From contig OX336397.1 of NCBI GenBank assembly GCA_946902985.2, forward strand, positions 185,384,813 through 185,448,812: a stretch of 64,000 nt of DNA, read 5' to 3'. The notes under the pieces are model-generated. The model was given only the letters and a program-made list of their open reading frames with translations, did not search any database and was not told where the DNA came from. Shown in pieces: positions 24,801 to 35,472 of the stretch. Each line of letters starts with the position of its first letter. Within the stretch, counting starts at the first letter, position 1. Position numbers and translations under genes: made by a program. The DNA comes from Meconema thalassinum. Its lineage: Eukaryota; Arthropoda; Insecta; Orthoptera; Tettigoniidae.

Positions 24801-25700
24801 TTATTTTAGTAATTGAATAGAGATTGTTGGAAGATACAACACGTAGTATTTTATTACATACTAGCAATCCGCCCCGGCTATGCTCGGGGACAGTTATTTT
24901 AGTAATTGAATAGAGATTGTTGGAAGATACAACACGTAGTATTTTATTACATACTAGCAATCCGCCCCGGCTATGCTCGGGGACAGTTATTTTAGTAATT
25001 GAATAGAGATTGTTGGAAGATACAACACGTAGTATTTTATTACATACTAGCAATCCGCCCCGGCTATGCTTGGGGACAATTATTTTGGTAATTAAATAGA
25101 GATTGTTGGAAGATACAACACGTAGTATTTTATTACATACTAGCAATCCGCCCCGGCTATGCTCGGGGACAGTTATTTTAGTAATTGAATAGAGATTGTT
25201 GGAAGATAAAACACGTAGTATTTTATTGTATACTAGCAATCCACCCCCGGCTATGCTCGGGAACAGTTATTTGGTAATTGAATAGAGATTGTTGGAAGAC
25301 ACAACACGTAGTATTTTATTGTATACTAGCAATCCGCCCCGGCTATGCTCGGGGACAGTTATTTTAGTAATTGAATAGAGATTGTGGGAAGATACAACAC
25401 GTAGTATTTTATTACATACTAGCAATCCGCCCCGGCTATGCTTGGGGACAATTATTTTGGTAATTGAATAGAGATTGTTGGAAGATAAAACACGTAGTAT
25501 TTTATTACATACTAGCAATCCGCCCCGGCTATGCTCGGGGACAGTTATTTTAGTAATTGAATAGAGATTGTTGGAAGATACAACACGTAGTATTTTATTA
25601 CATACTAGCAATCCGCCCCGGCTATGCTCGGGAACAGTTATTTTAGTAATTGAATAGAGATTGTTGGAAGACACAACACGTAGTATTTTATTGTATACTA
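18830..25700 (-). repeat. Satellite higher-order unit, copy 2, with internal rearrangement
   Basis: It follows copy 1 at an offset of 6153 bp to about 23930. There, a stretch matching 21140-21600 is inserted again, after which the offset to copy 1 becomes 6619 (466 bp more, that is five monomers plus one base). From about 25430 the sequence instead repeats 22826 onward (offset 2609). This mosaic is what unequal exchange within a satellite gives. Confidence 0.82.
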
Positions 25701-26232
25701 GCAATCCGGCGCCGGCTATGCTTGGGAACAGTTATTTTAGTAATTGAATAGAGTTTGTTGGAAGACACAACACGTAGTATTTTATTGTATATTAGCAATC
25801 CGCCCTGGCTACGCTTGGGAACAGTTATTTTAGTAATTGAATAGAGATTGTTGGAAGATACAACACGTAGTATTTTATTGCATACTAGAAATCCACCCCG
25901 GCTATGCTTGGGTACAGTTATTTTAGTAATTGAATAGAGATTGTTGGAAGACTCAACACGTAGTATTTTATTGTATATTAGCAATCCGCCCCGGCTATGC
26001 TTGGGGACAATTATTTTGATAATTGAATTGAGTTTGTTGGAAGATAAAACACGTAGTATTTTATTACATACTAGCAATCCGCCCCGGCTATGCTTGGGGA
26101 CAGATATTTTGGTAATTGAATTGAGATTGTTGGAAGATACAACACCTGGTATTTTAACAAATTCTAGCAATCCACCCCCGGCTTTTCTTGGGGACAGTTA
26201 TTTAGGTAATTGAATGGATATTGTTGGAAGAA

Positions 26233-26400
26233 ATGAAAATGTAAAAACACTTAAACTCTGATTGTTCTGAAGCTATTAGGCCTCATGTTATACATCTATA
26301 CTATGTAAAATATCCTACCACTACAATTGGTAGTGTGTAACACTTAATGTCATTGATACTTTCGTATTAACTATGAAGCATCAACTAATTTTTAGTATAG
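26233..26400. other. AT-rich spacer after the satellite
   Basis: No gene or recognised repeat is seen between the last satellite monomer and the small open frame at 26401. Confidence 0.5.
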
Positions 26401-26589
26401 TTCTCTGTTCAAGCTTATAGAGCTGGGAAACGATTTAAGTCCTCAAGTGCTGCAGCCTATCAATGTTTGCAACGTGGTGATGTACCTATAAATCTGTTGG
26501 ATCATGCTTGCAAAGAACAAGTCATTTCTTATTACCATAGTGAACCTGAATTAAGGCGTGTGGCCAATAAAGTATTATTGCAAGGCTAA
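26401..26589 (+). CDS. Short unrecognised ORF fragment
   Basis: An open stretch of about 62 codons from just after a TAG (26398) to TAA (26587-26589), without an early ATG. Codon choice and composition look protein-like: it includes 'AYRAGKRFKSSSAAAYQC', 'NLLDHACKEQVISYYHSE' and 'ELRRVANKVLLQG'. It could be the 3' exon of a decayed gene; an AG dinucleotide lies near 26395. I do not recognise the family, and there is no second copy in the window. Confidence 0.35.
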   Translation, partial: FSVQAYRAGKRFKSSSAAAYQCLQRGDVPINLLDHACKEQVISYYHSEPELRRVANKVLLQG

Positions 26590-27344
26590 ACAACGTTTGA
26601 CAGCCTGTGACGCCTTGGTGAGGAAAGGTTAGCAGTCCTGATTGTGATTAGTGTTATAAAAGGAATGTTAATGATGAATAGACATGGATATTTAAAAGAA
26701 CTATTTGTATACTAGTGTAATGCCCTATTTGCAAATTATCATTCATAACATTCAAGAAAAGGAAAAAAAAATCTAAATTGTTAATTTGCATTTGCATATT
26801 ACCATATTTATTATTTTAAAAATATGTAGACAGGTATTTCCCATATTGCATATTCATAATTCCCATATCGAATTTACATATTTAAAAAGTTTATTTTAAC
26901 TTTGAAAAGTGTCATAATGCCAGTGCTTAACTATTGCAGTAGCGTAGTATATTGTTTCCAAACACCTAGTGGCACATGACACACACTACAGGTAAGACTG
27001 TCTTATAAATAGAGTGTATCTACCACTACATGTGCATGACTTACATATAAAAAGACTTTTAGTAGAACTTACTATTTAAATTTGCTATAATTTAATTTCT
27101 TTTCTCTACCGAGATTGCTATGATTGAACAACAAAAGTTAGGTACTCGTGTTATCTCTCTCACTCTTTTACACTTTCTTTGGGAAACAAACACAGTCATT
27201 ATATTCATTGCTAAAGAACATATATTTACATACATGCAACCCAAAGAAACTTTTAGTTATGAATTTACAATTAACAATGTTATGCACGGTGGAAAATAAT
27301 ATTTTCCAATGACCAATTTCAATTTTAGGCACGATGACATTAAA
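26590..27344. other. AT-rich non-coding stretch
   Basis: No open frame of note. Short motifs such as CCCATATTTACAAATTAGC and CAAATTACCAT appear here in partial form (26720-26900) and again at 28560-28690, so both flanks of element copy C share a small dispersed AT-rich repeat. Confidence 0.5.
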
Positions 27345-28488
27345 AACAAGAAGTTCCGTGACGAACTAAAGAGCCTACTTTTCATGCCAATGATTATTCT
27401 ACAGTATATGAACCTATCTAGAATAATGAAGAAATTAAGTTGCTAATATCGAAATTTCTAATTATTTCGAAATACTGTATACATTGCATAATGTAGCCTA
27501 ATAGAGCACTACAGTTGGCAGCCCTGATGACTGAATATATTCTTAGTTCCATCTCTTAAGGTACAGAATACAAAATTTGGTTGAAGTCCAATGAATAGCA
27601 TGGACGTTACATGCAGTTAAACATTGGATCTAACAGCGTGCATAAAATCATGTAGGCAACAATGTCATGCATGTATTGGTCAAAAATAATCTGAAATAAT
27701 ATGATCTATTGTTGTGCCAATTTTGAATGAAATCCATTAGTTAGTATAGAAGTTACATGCATTTTAAAATTGGACCTATCAGCAGGCTTAGAATCATGTT
27801 GGCAGCACTGACGTATATTAGTTAGTCCAAATGCATCTAGAATGCCAGGTACTATACGTGTGCAAAGTTTAGAGCTATTGGCTTGCATACTTTCTGATAT
27901 ATTGGTATTTGGATAAAATAAATTAGGAGCATTTATTAACAGTTGGCAGCCCTGGTGGGTCTTAAGAATACGCTCAGTCATATCTCGTTATGTATGCATA
28001 CAACATACGAAATTTGGTTGAATTCCAGTTGATAGTATAGAAGTTATGTGCATTTAAAAATTGGACCAATCAGCAGGCTTATATTCATTTTGGCAACACA
28101 GCGATGTATGGCCTCGTGGAAATTAAACTGCAATATCATTATCTATACGTATGCCAATTTTGAAATAGCTCCCATTCATACCTTCCAAGATATCCAACAT
28201 GGAGCTCAAATTTCAATTGCGATTTTTTAGCAGTTGGTAGCACTGACATCATTTTCAAATATGGCCGTGAGATATTCGGGTATAGACCTTTACTCCTACC
28301 AAATTTTGTTTTGATTGCTCCAGCCATTTAGGAGTTGATAGGGGGGGGGGGGGACACACAGCCAGACAGACAGAAGGACAGACAGACAGACAGAAGGACA
28401 GACAGAAGGACAGACAGGCAGACACACATTTGCCCGATCTCATAAGACTACTTTTTCCTCATTTTTGCAAAATGTGAAAAGTAGGCTA
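27345..28488 (+). mobile_element. Non-autonomous element, copy C
   Basis: It starts AACAAGAAGTTCCGTGACG, has GAGCCTACTTTTC nearby, and ends GTGAAAAGTAGGCT. Two internal units begin CAGTTGGCAGCCCTG (about 27512 and 27940), and a CAGACAGA/AGGACAGA tract runs at 28368-28425. It is shorter than copies A and B by about one internal unit. Open frames inside it are not protein-like. Confidence 0.78.
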
Positions 28489-28829
28489 ACAATACATCAA
28501 GTTGCACAAAGCTTTAAAGAACAAAGGGCATAGTGCATTTCTTCTAGTTTCCATTCTTGTTATTCAGAAAACAAATTATCAAAATCCCATATTTATAAAT
28601 TAGCATTTACAAATTACCATTCATGTCATTGCAATAACAAAATATCAAAATGCCCATATTTACAAATTAGCATTTGCAAATTGGTTAACAATTACATTAA
28701 TAGTAGGACGTGGGGATAGCAATTAAGAAACAACAGACAATACCCATACAATATTATTATTTATTTAATTTAAGTACTTTTACAATAGTTACTTACAAAA
28801 TACATATCTCTTTTCTCTATTACTCTCTA
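28489..28829. other. AT-rich stretch
   Basis: Repeats of CCCATATTTA...AAATTAGCATTT (28595, 28650) with no gene seen. Confidence 0.45.
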
Positions 28830-29350
28830 GTCCTTTTTTGATCCTCCTGTAATACTACCTCTTGCATATCAATGGCAGATGACCTTGTGGTTTGGCCCCT
28901 TAAAACAACAACAACACCTTTTGCATAGTCTGTGATGCTGATGAATCTTGAGACGCAGAAAATTGCTTAAACATAACTTTTACAACACGGGTTAAACGTT
29001 GCTCAATAAACACTGCAAAATTTGGAGTCGCAATTTTTTTTCTTATACCGGTACTAGCGTTTTAGCATTGTTATGATTTTTTTGTTGACACTAACAGTGT
29101 TTTAATTGGAGCTCTACATTGATGATCACTCACACTTAAGACCTCACTAATTTTACTATTCAGCTCACCTCGACACTGTTTTGAACGTTGTTTTTGAACA
29201 ACTCCAAGTAACAGTTCCATTTTTATTGGTTCGTTTTACAATATACAGTTTGTATATCCTTTAAAGTATGCATATGGCTTACCATAGCTGTTCGTTGATA
29301 CTTCCATATCAATTGTCAAGCATGAACTAATCTCTAGTAAATTCACTCGA
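28830..29350 (-). pseudogene. FLYWCH zinc-finger gene 2, third copy
   Basis: The minus strand matches FLYWCH-2 of the arms from the SINE-tail insertion (about 28847-28915) through the linker, the HQC region and the finger to the start region (about 29310, 'MEVSTNSYGKPYA'). An insertion near 29245-29255 and other indels break the finger frame. It shares the same SINE-tail insertion as the arms but lies outside both, so it is a separate older or partial duplication. The upstream region (29360-29450) carries short GGTGCAAAAGTGG repeats, also present upstream of FLYWCH-2 in diverged form. Confidence 0.7.
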
Positions 29351-29532
29351 TAATATAAATAATAGTTTAAAGTAGGAGCAAAAGTGGGTGCAAAGTTAGG
29401 TGCAAAAGTGGATGCAAAAGTGGGTGCAGTTTATAGTAGGCACAATTTTTACTAGAATGTGATTTGAGTAAATGTCATTTCTAAACCCGAGTAGTGAGTA
29501 GTCGGTTGGTTTTGATCTATGCGAGCTTAAAC

Positions 29533-29894
29533 ATGTCACATGCAATGGCGATGGATACTCAAGACTTTAAGGTCAACGAAAACAAGTATATATTCAAAGA
29601 GGTGGCTATTATCGATTGCATAACACGCGGTCACCAAAACTATTTCATTTTATATTTAAACCACCGTTTCCGCTAGAGTTTCAGTCTGATAAAGATCAAA
29701 GACAGACCCAGTGGATACTAACCCGTCCAGGATTGCAGTGGAACAAGGGAACCATTCCCTATAAATACTTAGCAATGTTATTAAACGCTCATCTATCCAT
29801 GGATACTATTGTATTTGTCAAAGGAATTGAAAAACGTGAATGGCTTTGCTCGTTTCTACCCCCTACGTGTGAATGTGATAGTAGGCGCAATTGA
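29533..29894 (+). pseudogene. Conserved protein of mobile or virus-like DNA elements, frameshifted
   Basis: The frame from ATG 29533 or 29545 contains 'FKEVAIIDCITRGHQNY'. A frameshift within about 29640-29670 moves to the next frame with 'FIFKPPFPLEFQSD', 'LQWNKGTIPYKYLAMLL' and 'DTIVFVKGIEKREWL', ending TGA 29894. This matches a family I recall from many arthropod and other invertebrate genomes: an N-terminal 'KEia', 'hyiFKPP' then 'W......G...Y' and 'vyVKGlEK..wL'. Those occur as multicopy genes thought to belong to mobile or virus-like DNA elements; the biochemical role is unknown to me. About 120 codons in all. Followed at once by a minisatellite (29876-29950). Confidence 0.6.
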
Positions 29895-29955
29895 TCGTAT
29901 GCGCGATTGATAGTAGGCGCAATTGATAGTAGACGCAATTGATAGTAGGCGCGAA
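29876..29955 (+). repeat. 16-bp minisatellite GATAGTAGGCGCAATT
   Basis: About five imperfect units of GATAGTAGGCGCAATT in tandem. They overlap the 3' end of the preceding frame and could have supplied its stop. Confidence 0.8.
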
Positions 29956-30480
29956 TAGAGATGGTCGATAAATCACAGCCTGCTACTTTATCACCGATAT
30001 TTTTCTGTCACCGATACATCCGATACGCTGCCACAGAAGTAGAAAAAAAAAGGAGACGCAAGAAAAGCTTGACGAAGAATGCTGCGCAGATCTTCGGTCA
30101 TGTTCGGGTGTTCGTGTGTGCTCGATATTGGCATACAACATCCATCCTACTTCGCGACAGTAGCTCGCTAGCAGCAGTTCTGAACGGATCGTCTGCCCTG
30201 GCATGGCAGGCTGAACTGTGACTGGGTTTACAGCTGTAGACCGCGTCTCGGAGCGATCCGCAGTGTTGCAGAATGGAGTGAGCTGAGGGCCCGGTAATCA
30301 GCATTGAGGGGGGACACACGGGTGCCCCGCAATGAGCATTAAAATACGCCGATTGATATTGGTCTCTGCGCATCGTTGAGTTTCGGCAAGCTGTTCTTGC
30401 ATCTGCACTATCTTTGACAAAATAAGCTCTGCATACTTCCAATTTTGGCCACTATATCCTACAGCCTACTCGACAACGAA
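29956..30480. other. GC-richer island, no recognised gene
   Basis: This stretch is clearly less AT-rich than its neighbours and has several CpG-containing segments (for example GTAGACCGCGTCTCGGAGCG, 30236-30255). Overlapping open frames on both strands (for example 30442-30098 minus, 114 codons) are explained by low stop density. No motif is recognised. It could be the promoter or 5' end of a host gene or element. Confidence 0.35.
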
Positions 30481-31260
30481 CAAACAGCGACCGTGAGTTT
30501 CAGATAGATTTAAAATACTGACTGTGGTTGCGTAAGAGCCTTCGCATGAAACTGAAAATTCCCCTGGTAGCTGGGAAGAAATTAGAGGATAGGCGGATTG
30601 TTTGTACAAGTGCACTAGCACTGAGCCCTGCATGTTACGCTTACTTAGTATTTATGCACGGGAATGAGAATTTCAGGGACTTCCCTTGCTGGAGTGTTGA
30701 CCATTACCCGTGTAAGGCTGAACTTTGTCTATCTTTATTGATTAAATTTATTAAAATTATGACATGGCTTTCAGGATTTACTTATTAGTCACAGGAGACA
30801 ATTTCATGAAAAAATCCGTTAAGTACCAGATTTGGCACTTGTTTTATTGAAATAACACCAGTATTTCGCTATGGCGCAATATGAAAATTTCCTGCACCAG
30901 ATTAACTTCAGAAACACCAGATCTGGTGCTATAATCACCAAATAGGCAACACTGGCCTTTGGGCTGTGACCAAATGTCGTTTAAGTCTTGTACTTCCTGT
31001 TGTTTTGTCGTTGGTCTCTCAGTGCAGTTATTTTACTCAAGTTTCTCGTGTGATGATAATTTTAATTAATTCTTTATAATAGTTAAATACCATTTTAGGT
31101 TATGTACACACATTTTTTTATTGTCTTTGGTATTGATAGAAAATTTTTACTTGAAACGTTTTAGTAGGTTAGTAGTGAAAGGTCTATTACACTTGGCGTG
31201 GCTGTGCCCAACAAGCCAAAATGGCGGCCAAACGTAGGAGAAACATTTAGATAATAATTA
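30481..31260. other. Non-coding stretch
   Basis: It contains several ACCAGATCTGGT-type palindromic motifs (30828-30940: CACCAGAT, ACCAGATCTGGTGC) and otherwise nothing I can name. The frame at 30528-30788 lacks recognisable features. Confidence 0.4.
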
Positions 31261-32330
31261 ATATCGGGCGAACCCATGGTCGGATTTTAACAAATAAGGT
31301 GTTGTTGGACTCGAGCTGACGGGGACTTTGCTATGGACCACTCATTTCAACCCTAAAATAAAACCTACGCCTACAAGGGGATGAAATTGTAATTTTCTTA
31401 GTAAAATTCGCTTACCGTGTGATACATGTATGCATGTCAATGCTAATATGAAATTAAACATCTTTGCACATGGATAACATGCAAACTGGCCGACACCGCT
31501 ATGAATAAACATATTTCTTTTTTTTACACATGCGCTCTTAGGAATTTTTTAAGAGGGCGGGCCTTTTAAATAATTATTTATGGGTAAGTGTTTTCTTTTT
31601 AATTTAACCAAAAGATCGAAAACTAATAGATCATGAGCTTTTTAGTATCTCGCTAACCAATAATCGGATTTTAACATATGGAGTATACTAGCACTTGGGG
31701 TGACGCCCAGTTTTTTAATGTAATTTTGATTTTTGTCAAAAAGGCCTAAGTGCACTTTTGTTAATATTTTGAGAACCAATAAGGCTACGGAATTGTATAA
31801 GAGGCTGTTGTACTTGGGATGACGCTCTGATTTTGAATATATTTTTGATTTTTTCAGAAGGGCCTAACTGCACTTTTATTAATATCTTGCGAACCAATAA
31901 GGCTATGGACTTGTATAAGGAGTTGTTGGACTTGGGATGACGCCCCGTTTCTGAATGTATTTTTTATTTTGGTCAAAAGGGCCTATGCGTTAATATTTTG
32001 TGAACCAATAAGGCTATGGACTTGTATAAGGGGTTGGTGGACTTGGAACGACTCCCCGTTTTTAATGTAATTTTGATTTTTGTCAAAAGGGCCTAACTGC
32101 ACTTTTGTTAATATTTTTTGAACTAATAAGGCTATGGACTTGTATGAGTGGCTGTAGGTCCCTGTATGATCCGGACACCTAGCGAGGTGCCTCCGTGGCA
32201 AGTTCCACGTTTGGAAATTTGGTTAGGTCTTCACTGAGGTCCTAAGGTGAACACGGATACCTCCGTTTATCGGAGGCAGTTCCACAGCATAGTTCACTTG
32301 GAGTGACATTTTTCCTTTTAAAGGTATTTT
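31261..32330 (+). repeat. Degenerate ~111-119-bp tandem repeat
   Basis: Units share TTAATATTTTG.GAACCAATAAGGCTATGG, a GTTGGACTTGGGATGACG-like block and TCAAAAGGGCCTA. GAACCAATAAGG (or GAACTAATAAGG) occurs at 31773, 31891, 32002 and 32120; earlier, more diverged units lie at about 31264 and 31655. The same core (GAACCCATGG, GGACTCGG.CTGACG, TTTCCTATGGA) is in the outer inverted repeat, at 10740-11060, at 40430-40600 and at 44950-45400, so it is a dispersed satellite-like family. Confidence 0.65.
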
Positions 32331-32829
32331 TTAATTTTTGGAAAAAGAAAATTACAAAGGGTTTAACGCTATACTAGGCCTATATGTTGAAAAAAATATT
32401 ATTTAAAATAATTTTAAATTGTAAATGAAAAGTGGTTGTTGAGATAGACGATATCGCTCGGCGTGTGTTTGAACAAGCCAGTTGCCGACCAGGGTGACCG
32501 TGCCCGGAAGAAATGCATCGCTATTTTGGTGGGATGGCGGGGCGGCTTATGATGGTTGGTTTTGTAATATTTCCTATAACGGATGGAGTCGAATATTTGA
32601 AAATGTGCTAAGTGTGCTAGGATTTTTTACCCTGAAGGAGATCTTTAACGTTTTAGTCAACGGTGATGAGCGAGACCGCTCTCTGACACAGCAGACGGTT
32701 GTAGGATATGACCAAGTGTTTCTTGGACGTGGTGAAAGTATGTGGTTAACATGGTCATGTATTGAGGATGGCCGCATGCTAATGGTTATTATTACAGTAA
32801 AATTTTTAAGACACACAAGTTTTCATAAC

Positions 32830-33302
32830 TAACACACACAGTTCTGCTTGCTGGAGACTGAATACGGTACCTAGCCAGAGAGAGGCCTTGCGAGAGCTGT
32901 TGCTGCTGCTGACAAGGAAGAAATGTCAACGTCAGCAGGAAGAGCGATATCAGCTTACTTGCTTGGTAGAGGCTATAAGGTCTGCTGTTTAAACAGCCGC
33001 CATGTTGGTTCATAGGCATTAGTAATACCAATGTATAAGGGACAGCCATTTTGGTTCCTTATTAAAATCATGAAACTAGTATAAGGTACGTGAATCTTAT
33101 CGCGTTTGAGGAATGTGGCGAGGCGTGGGAACATGTGAGAAAGAGAAACAGACCACCATTCAAGGTCAAAACGCTGAGAAAATGCAACTTTTTCTGTCCC
33201 TAGGCTAACTGATAACGATAGCGTTAGTGATGCACCTGCCATTTTAGCAAACGGGCGTATACAGTACAGCTGAACTTTGGAAGAAAAAATCCTTTTATTT
33301 TG
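32830..33302 (+). promoter_or_regulatory. Putative promoter and first non-coding exon, right
   Basis: Conserved with 9360-9900 in the left arm. A consensus donor (GTATGT) at about 33303 and an acceptor at 33406-33407 before the ATG at 33426 suggest a 5' non-coding exon. The antisense frame 33242-32973 and the plus frame 32482-32832 are taken as chance. Confidence 0.35.
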
Positions 33303-33425
33303 GGTATGTACCTATGAATGATTATTTTAATAATGTCATTCTAATGAACCTTAAATTTGTAGTTATTGATAAGGTAATTAATGACTTTCTTATTTATTTG
33401 TTTGAAGATAACCGGTATAGCTGTC

Positions 33426-34156
33426 ATGTCTGAGAGAAAGATCATTGCACTTTTGAACCCACTAGAAGAAAACAGCAACAAGCCAGTACAAGCCAAGGTG
33501 AGATTTTTTTGAACTAACTTGTTTCATTTTTGTTAGATATATTTTTTCAATGAAATGCATTTATTGACCTGAATTTAGGTATTTATTGCGGTTTATTTAT
33601 TCTTAGGAACGTGGAAAGAAAAACTTTACCGCCGTAGCAGTGACGGAAAACCCAAGACGGAGTAGACTGCAACCATTGTTTCCATGCAGTGAACTATTGA
33701 AAACTCAAGTAAGTCTAACTTAAAAATGCTATTCCATTTTACCACTAATGAAAAACCATAGACATAAAATATTCATTACCTGTACATGACTGGGACGATG
33801 ATTGCTTTCTTGATTAATGACTATGTATTGGCAACTGGTACAAGACCATATTGGATGTTTACCGGGAAAGTACAAGGCCATGTTGGATTTTCTAAAAACA
33901 AAAATTTAAATTTAATTTAAGGGTGGTTCCCTATGGACTCAACGGATATCCACAGGTTTGAACATGATAATCTGAACAAAATGACATGACTTTATTATTA
34001 TTTGTTTATGTATTGGTTAAAGGGGAATGTAAATGACTGCAGCTTTATAAAAAGAAAATAAGTACATGGGTTACTGTTAGTGTCGACATACAGTTAATTA
34101 TAATTTTTATGGTGTTTTTATTTAATGTCAATTAACGTTAAAGTTTCATTTGCAAG

Positions 34157-34192
<36 letters not shown>

Positions 34193-34256
34193 GATTGGTT
34201 ATTTTGTTTGCTTTTAGGTATCGTCATGCGCCATTTACGTAATGAACAGACAGTGA
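33426..34256 (+). CDS. Spliced 70-codon ORF, right copy
   Basis: Exons: 33426-33497 (24 codons, donor GTGAGA), 33607-33708 (34 codons after TTCTTAG, donor GTAAGT) and 34218-34256 (12 codons plus TGA after GCTTTTAG), all phase 0. The product begins 'MSERKIIALLNPLEENSN', has 'GKKNFTAVAVTENPRR' and ends 'NRQ'. The left-arm copy is also open, with about a dozen amino-acid changes and one codon length difference. Conservation of frame, splice sites and stop in both arms, while the adjacent IAP frames are broken in both, suggests it may be the constrained part. No family is recognised. It could also be an upstream ORF of a longer transcript. Confidence 0.55.
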
Positions 34257-34338
34257 ACAAGCATATATTATGCTTTAAAGAACTCTGTGCTCTTGTGCAG
34301 CGTTAATAACTTGCAATAAAAAAGTTTTATTATAACAC

Positions 34339-35360
34339 ATGGCGTTAGTACCAAATACAACAAGTAAGCAAGTTGGTTTACCACGTGGGTTAGATTTAAA
34401 ATCAGAACATGATCGTTGGTTAACATTTGAATCCTGGCCTGTAGGCTTTTTGTCGACACATGAACTCGCAGAAGCCGTTTTTTTACTTGAACCGAGAAGA
34501 TGTGGTGCACTGCGTGTTTTGTTGTATTGAACTTTCACACTGGGAATAAGGAGATGATCCCTTAAGAGACCATTTGCGATGGTCTCCGTGTTGTCCTTGC
34601 ATGCTTGGAAAACAAGTGGGTAACATACCCGTGTATCCATTTTACCGAACCACTAGGTCATTGGCCGCTACTTACGTTCCTGAATCACAAATAAATAATA
34701 ATAATAATGATGTATTACCAGCCATCAACGGTAGTGTCGATATATGTGGTCCATATGCCATAGACAGTGTTGAATTGGCATGTGCTTTTGAAAAATTGGG
34801 AGCTTGCAAGTCTAAAGCACTAGCACACCCAGAGTACAGGTCTGTTGAAAAACGTTTAGAATCTTATAAGAATGTTTGGCCATTAATATTAAAACACCTT
34901 ACAAAACAGCAAAGTGAAGCTGGATTTTTTATACTGGTGAAGAGTATAAAACAATGTGTTTTCATTGTGGATTTGCTTTAAAGGATTGGCAAATGACTGA
35001 TGACCCTTTTGTGGAACACGCTCATTGGTTATCTAACTGTAAATACATGGTGTTGCTTAAGGTCAGGAATTTGTGAACACTCTTCGTAAAGAAAACGTGA
35101 TTGCAGCACAAGACATAAAAGTGCCTTTAGAGTTAGAACACGCGGAGCAAATATATGAGGCTGAAAGGAAAGACTTGTCTTTCGAACAGATTCAAAAGTG
35201 TGACCAACAATTATGTAAAATTTGTTATCAAGCTGAACTAGGTGTTGTATTTTTGCCTTGTGGACACATGATAGCCTGTTTCAAGTGTGCATAAGAACTT
35301 AATACTTGTGCTATATGCAGAAAAGTAGTATCTGCTACAGTTAGGGCATTTCTTGCATAA
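34339..35360 (+). pseudogene. IAP-type BIR-BIR-RING gene, right copy
   Basis: The frame from ATG 34339 starts 'MALVPNTTSKQVGLPRG' and enters BIR1 ('DRWLTFESWPVGFLS'). A frameshift near 34473 and a TAA near 34536 break BIR1, though its zinc ligands (Cys-x2-Cys, His, Cys) remain in the sequence. A linker and BIR2 follow ('RLESYKNVWP', Cys-x2-Cys, His and Cys near 34950-35040), with another frameshift at about 34935 and one near 35070. The RING begins 'LCKICYQAELGVVFLPCGH' and is cut by TAA at 35292-35294 before the last Cys pair. The domain order BIR-BIR-RING matches insect and baculoviral IAPs. At least five lesions; not functional as a full protein. Confidence 0.82.
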
Positions 35361-35472
35361 ATAGTATAATTTATTAGCAATGCATAGTGCAAAATACCTA
35401 ATTGCACAATATTATTACAATCTGTTGTAGAGTGTAATAGATATGCTTTTGTATTGTTTATAGACTACTACA

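Larger units (their letters stand above)
11535..26232 (-). repeat. 93-bp satellite array, ~157 monomers
   Basis: Each monomer carries ACACGTAGTATTTTATTACA, TACTAGCAATCCGCCCCGG, a TATGCTCGGGGACAG box and TTGAATAGAGATTGTTGG. Most are 93 bp; variants with CCACCCCC or CCGGCCCC are 94 bp and shift frame. Because 93 = 3 x 31 and one minus-strand frame lacks stops, long repeat ORFs appear (up to 438 codons at 23923-25239; unit 'ITVPEHSRG...NNLYSITK'). They have no start context, no conserved flanks and break at each 94-bp monomer, so I treat them as satellite, not protein. CCCCGGCTATGCTCGGGG can fold into a short hairpin, and monomers differ mainly in that box. The end near 26150-26232 is more diverged. 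Confidence 0.95.

Noticed and set aside
23923..25239. 438-codon minus-strand ORF of 31-residue repeats, and similar ones across 11.8-25.7 kb
   Set aside because: It follows directly from a 93-bp satellite with one stop-free frame; frames end wherever a 94-bp monomer occurs, and there is no non-repeat coding flank.
11535..26232. CRISPR-like array
   Set aside because: Monomers are contiguous and nearly identical along their full 93 bp; there are no unique spacers, and the window is eukaryotic.
28255..28443. Cys/Ser/Leu-rich minus-strand frame (also 42750-43128)
   Set aside because: Translation of CAGA/TCTG simple repeats at element ends.
30098..30442. 114-codon minus-strand ORF in the GC-richer island
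   Set aside because: Overlapping frames on both strands, no motif, no start context; explained by low stop density.
32482..32832. 116-codon plus-strand ORF at the start of the right arm
   Set aside because: The homologous left-arm sequence (about 9900-10260) has stops and indels; there is no ATG at the start and no recognised domain.
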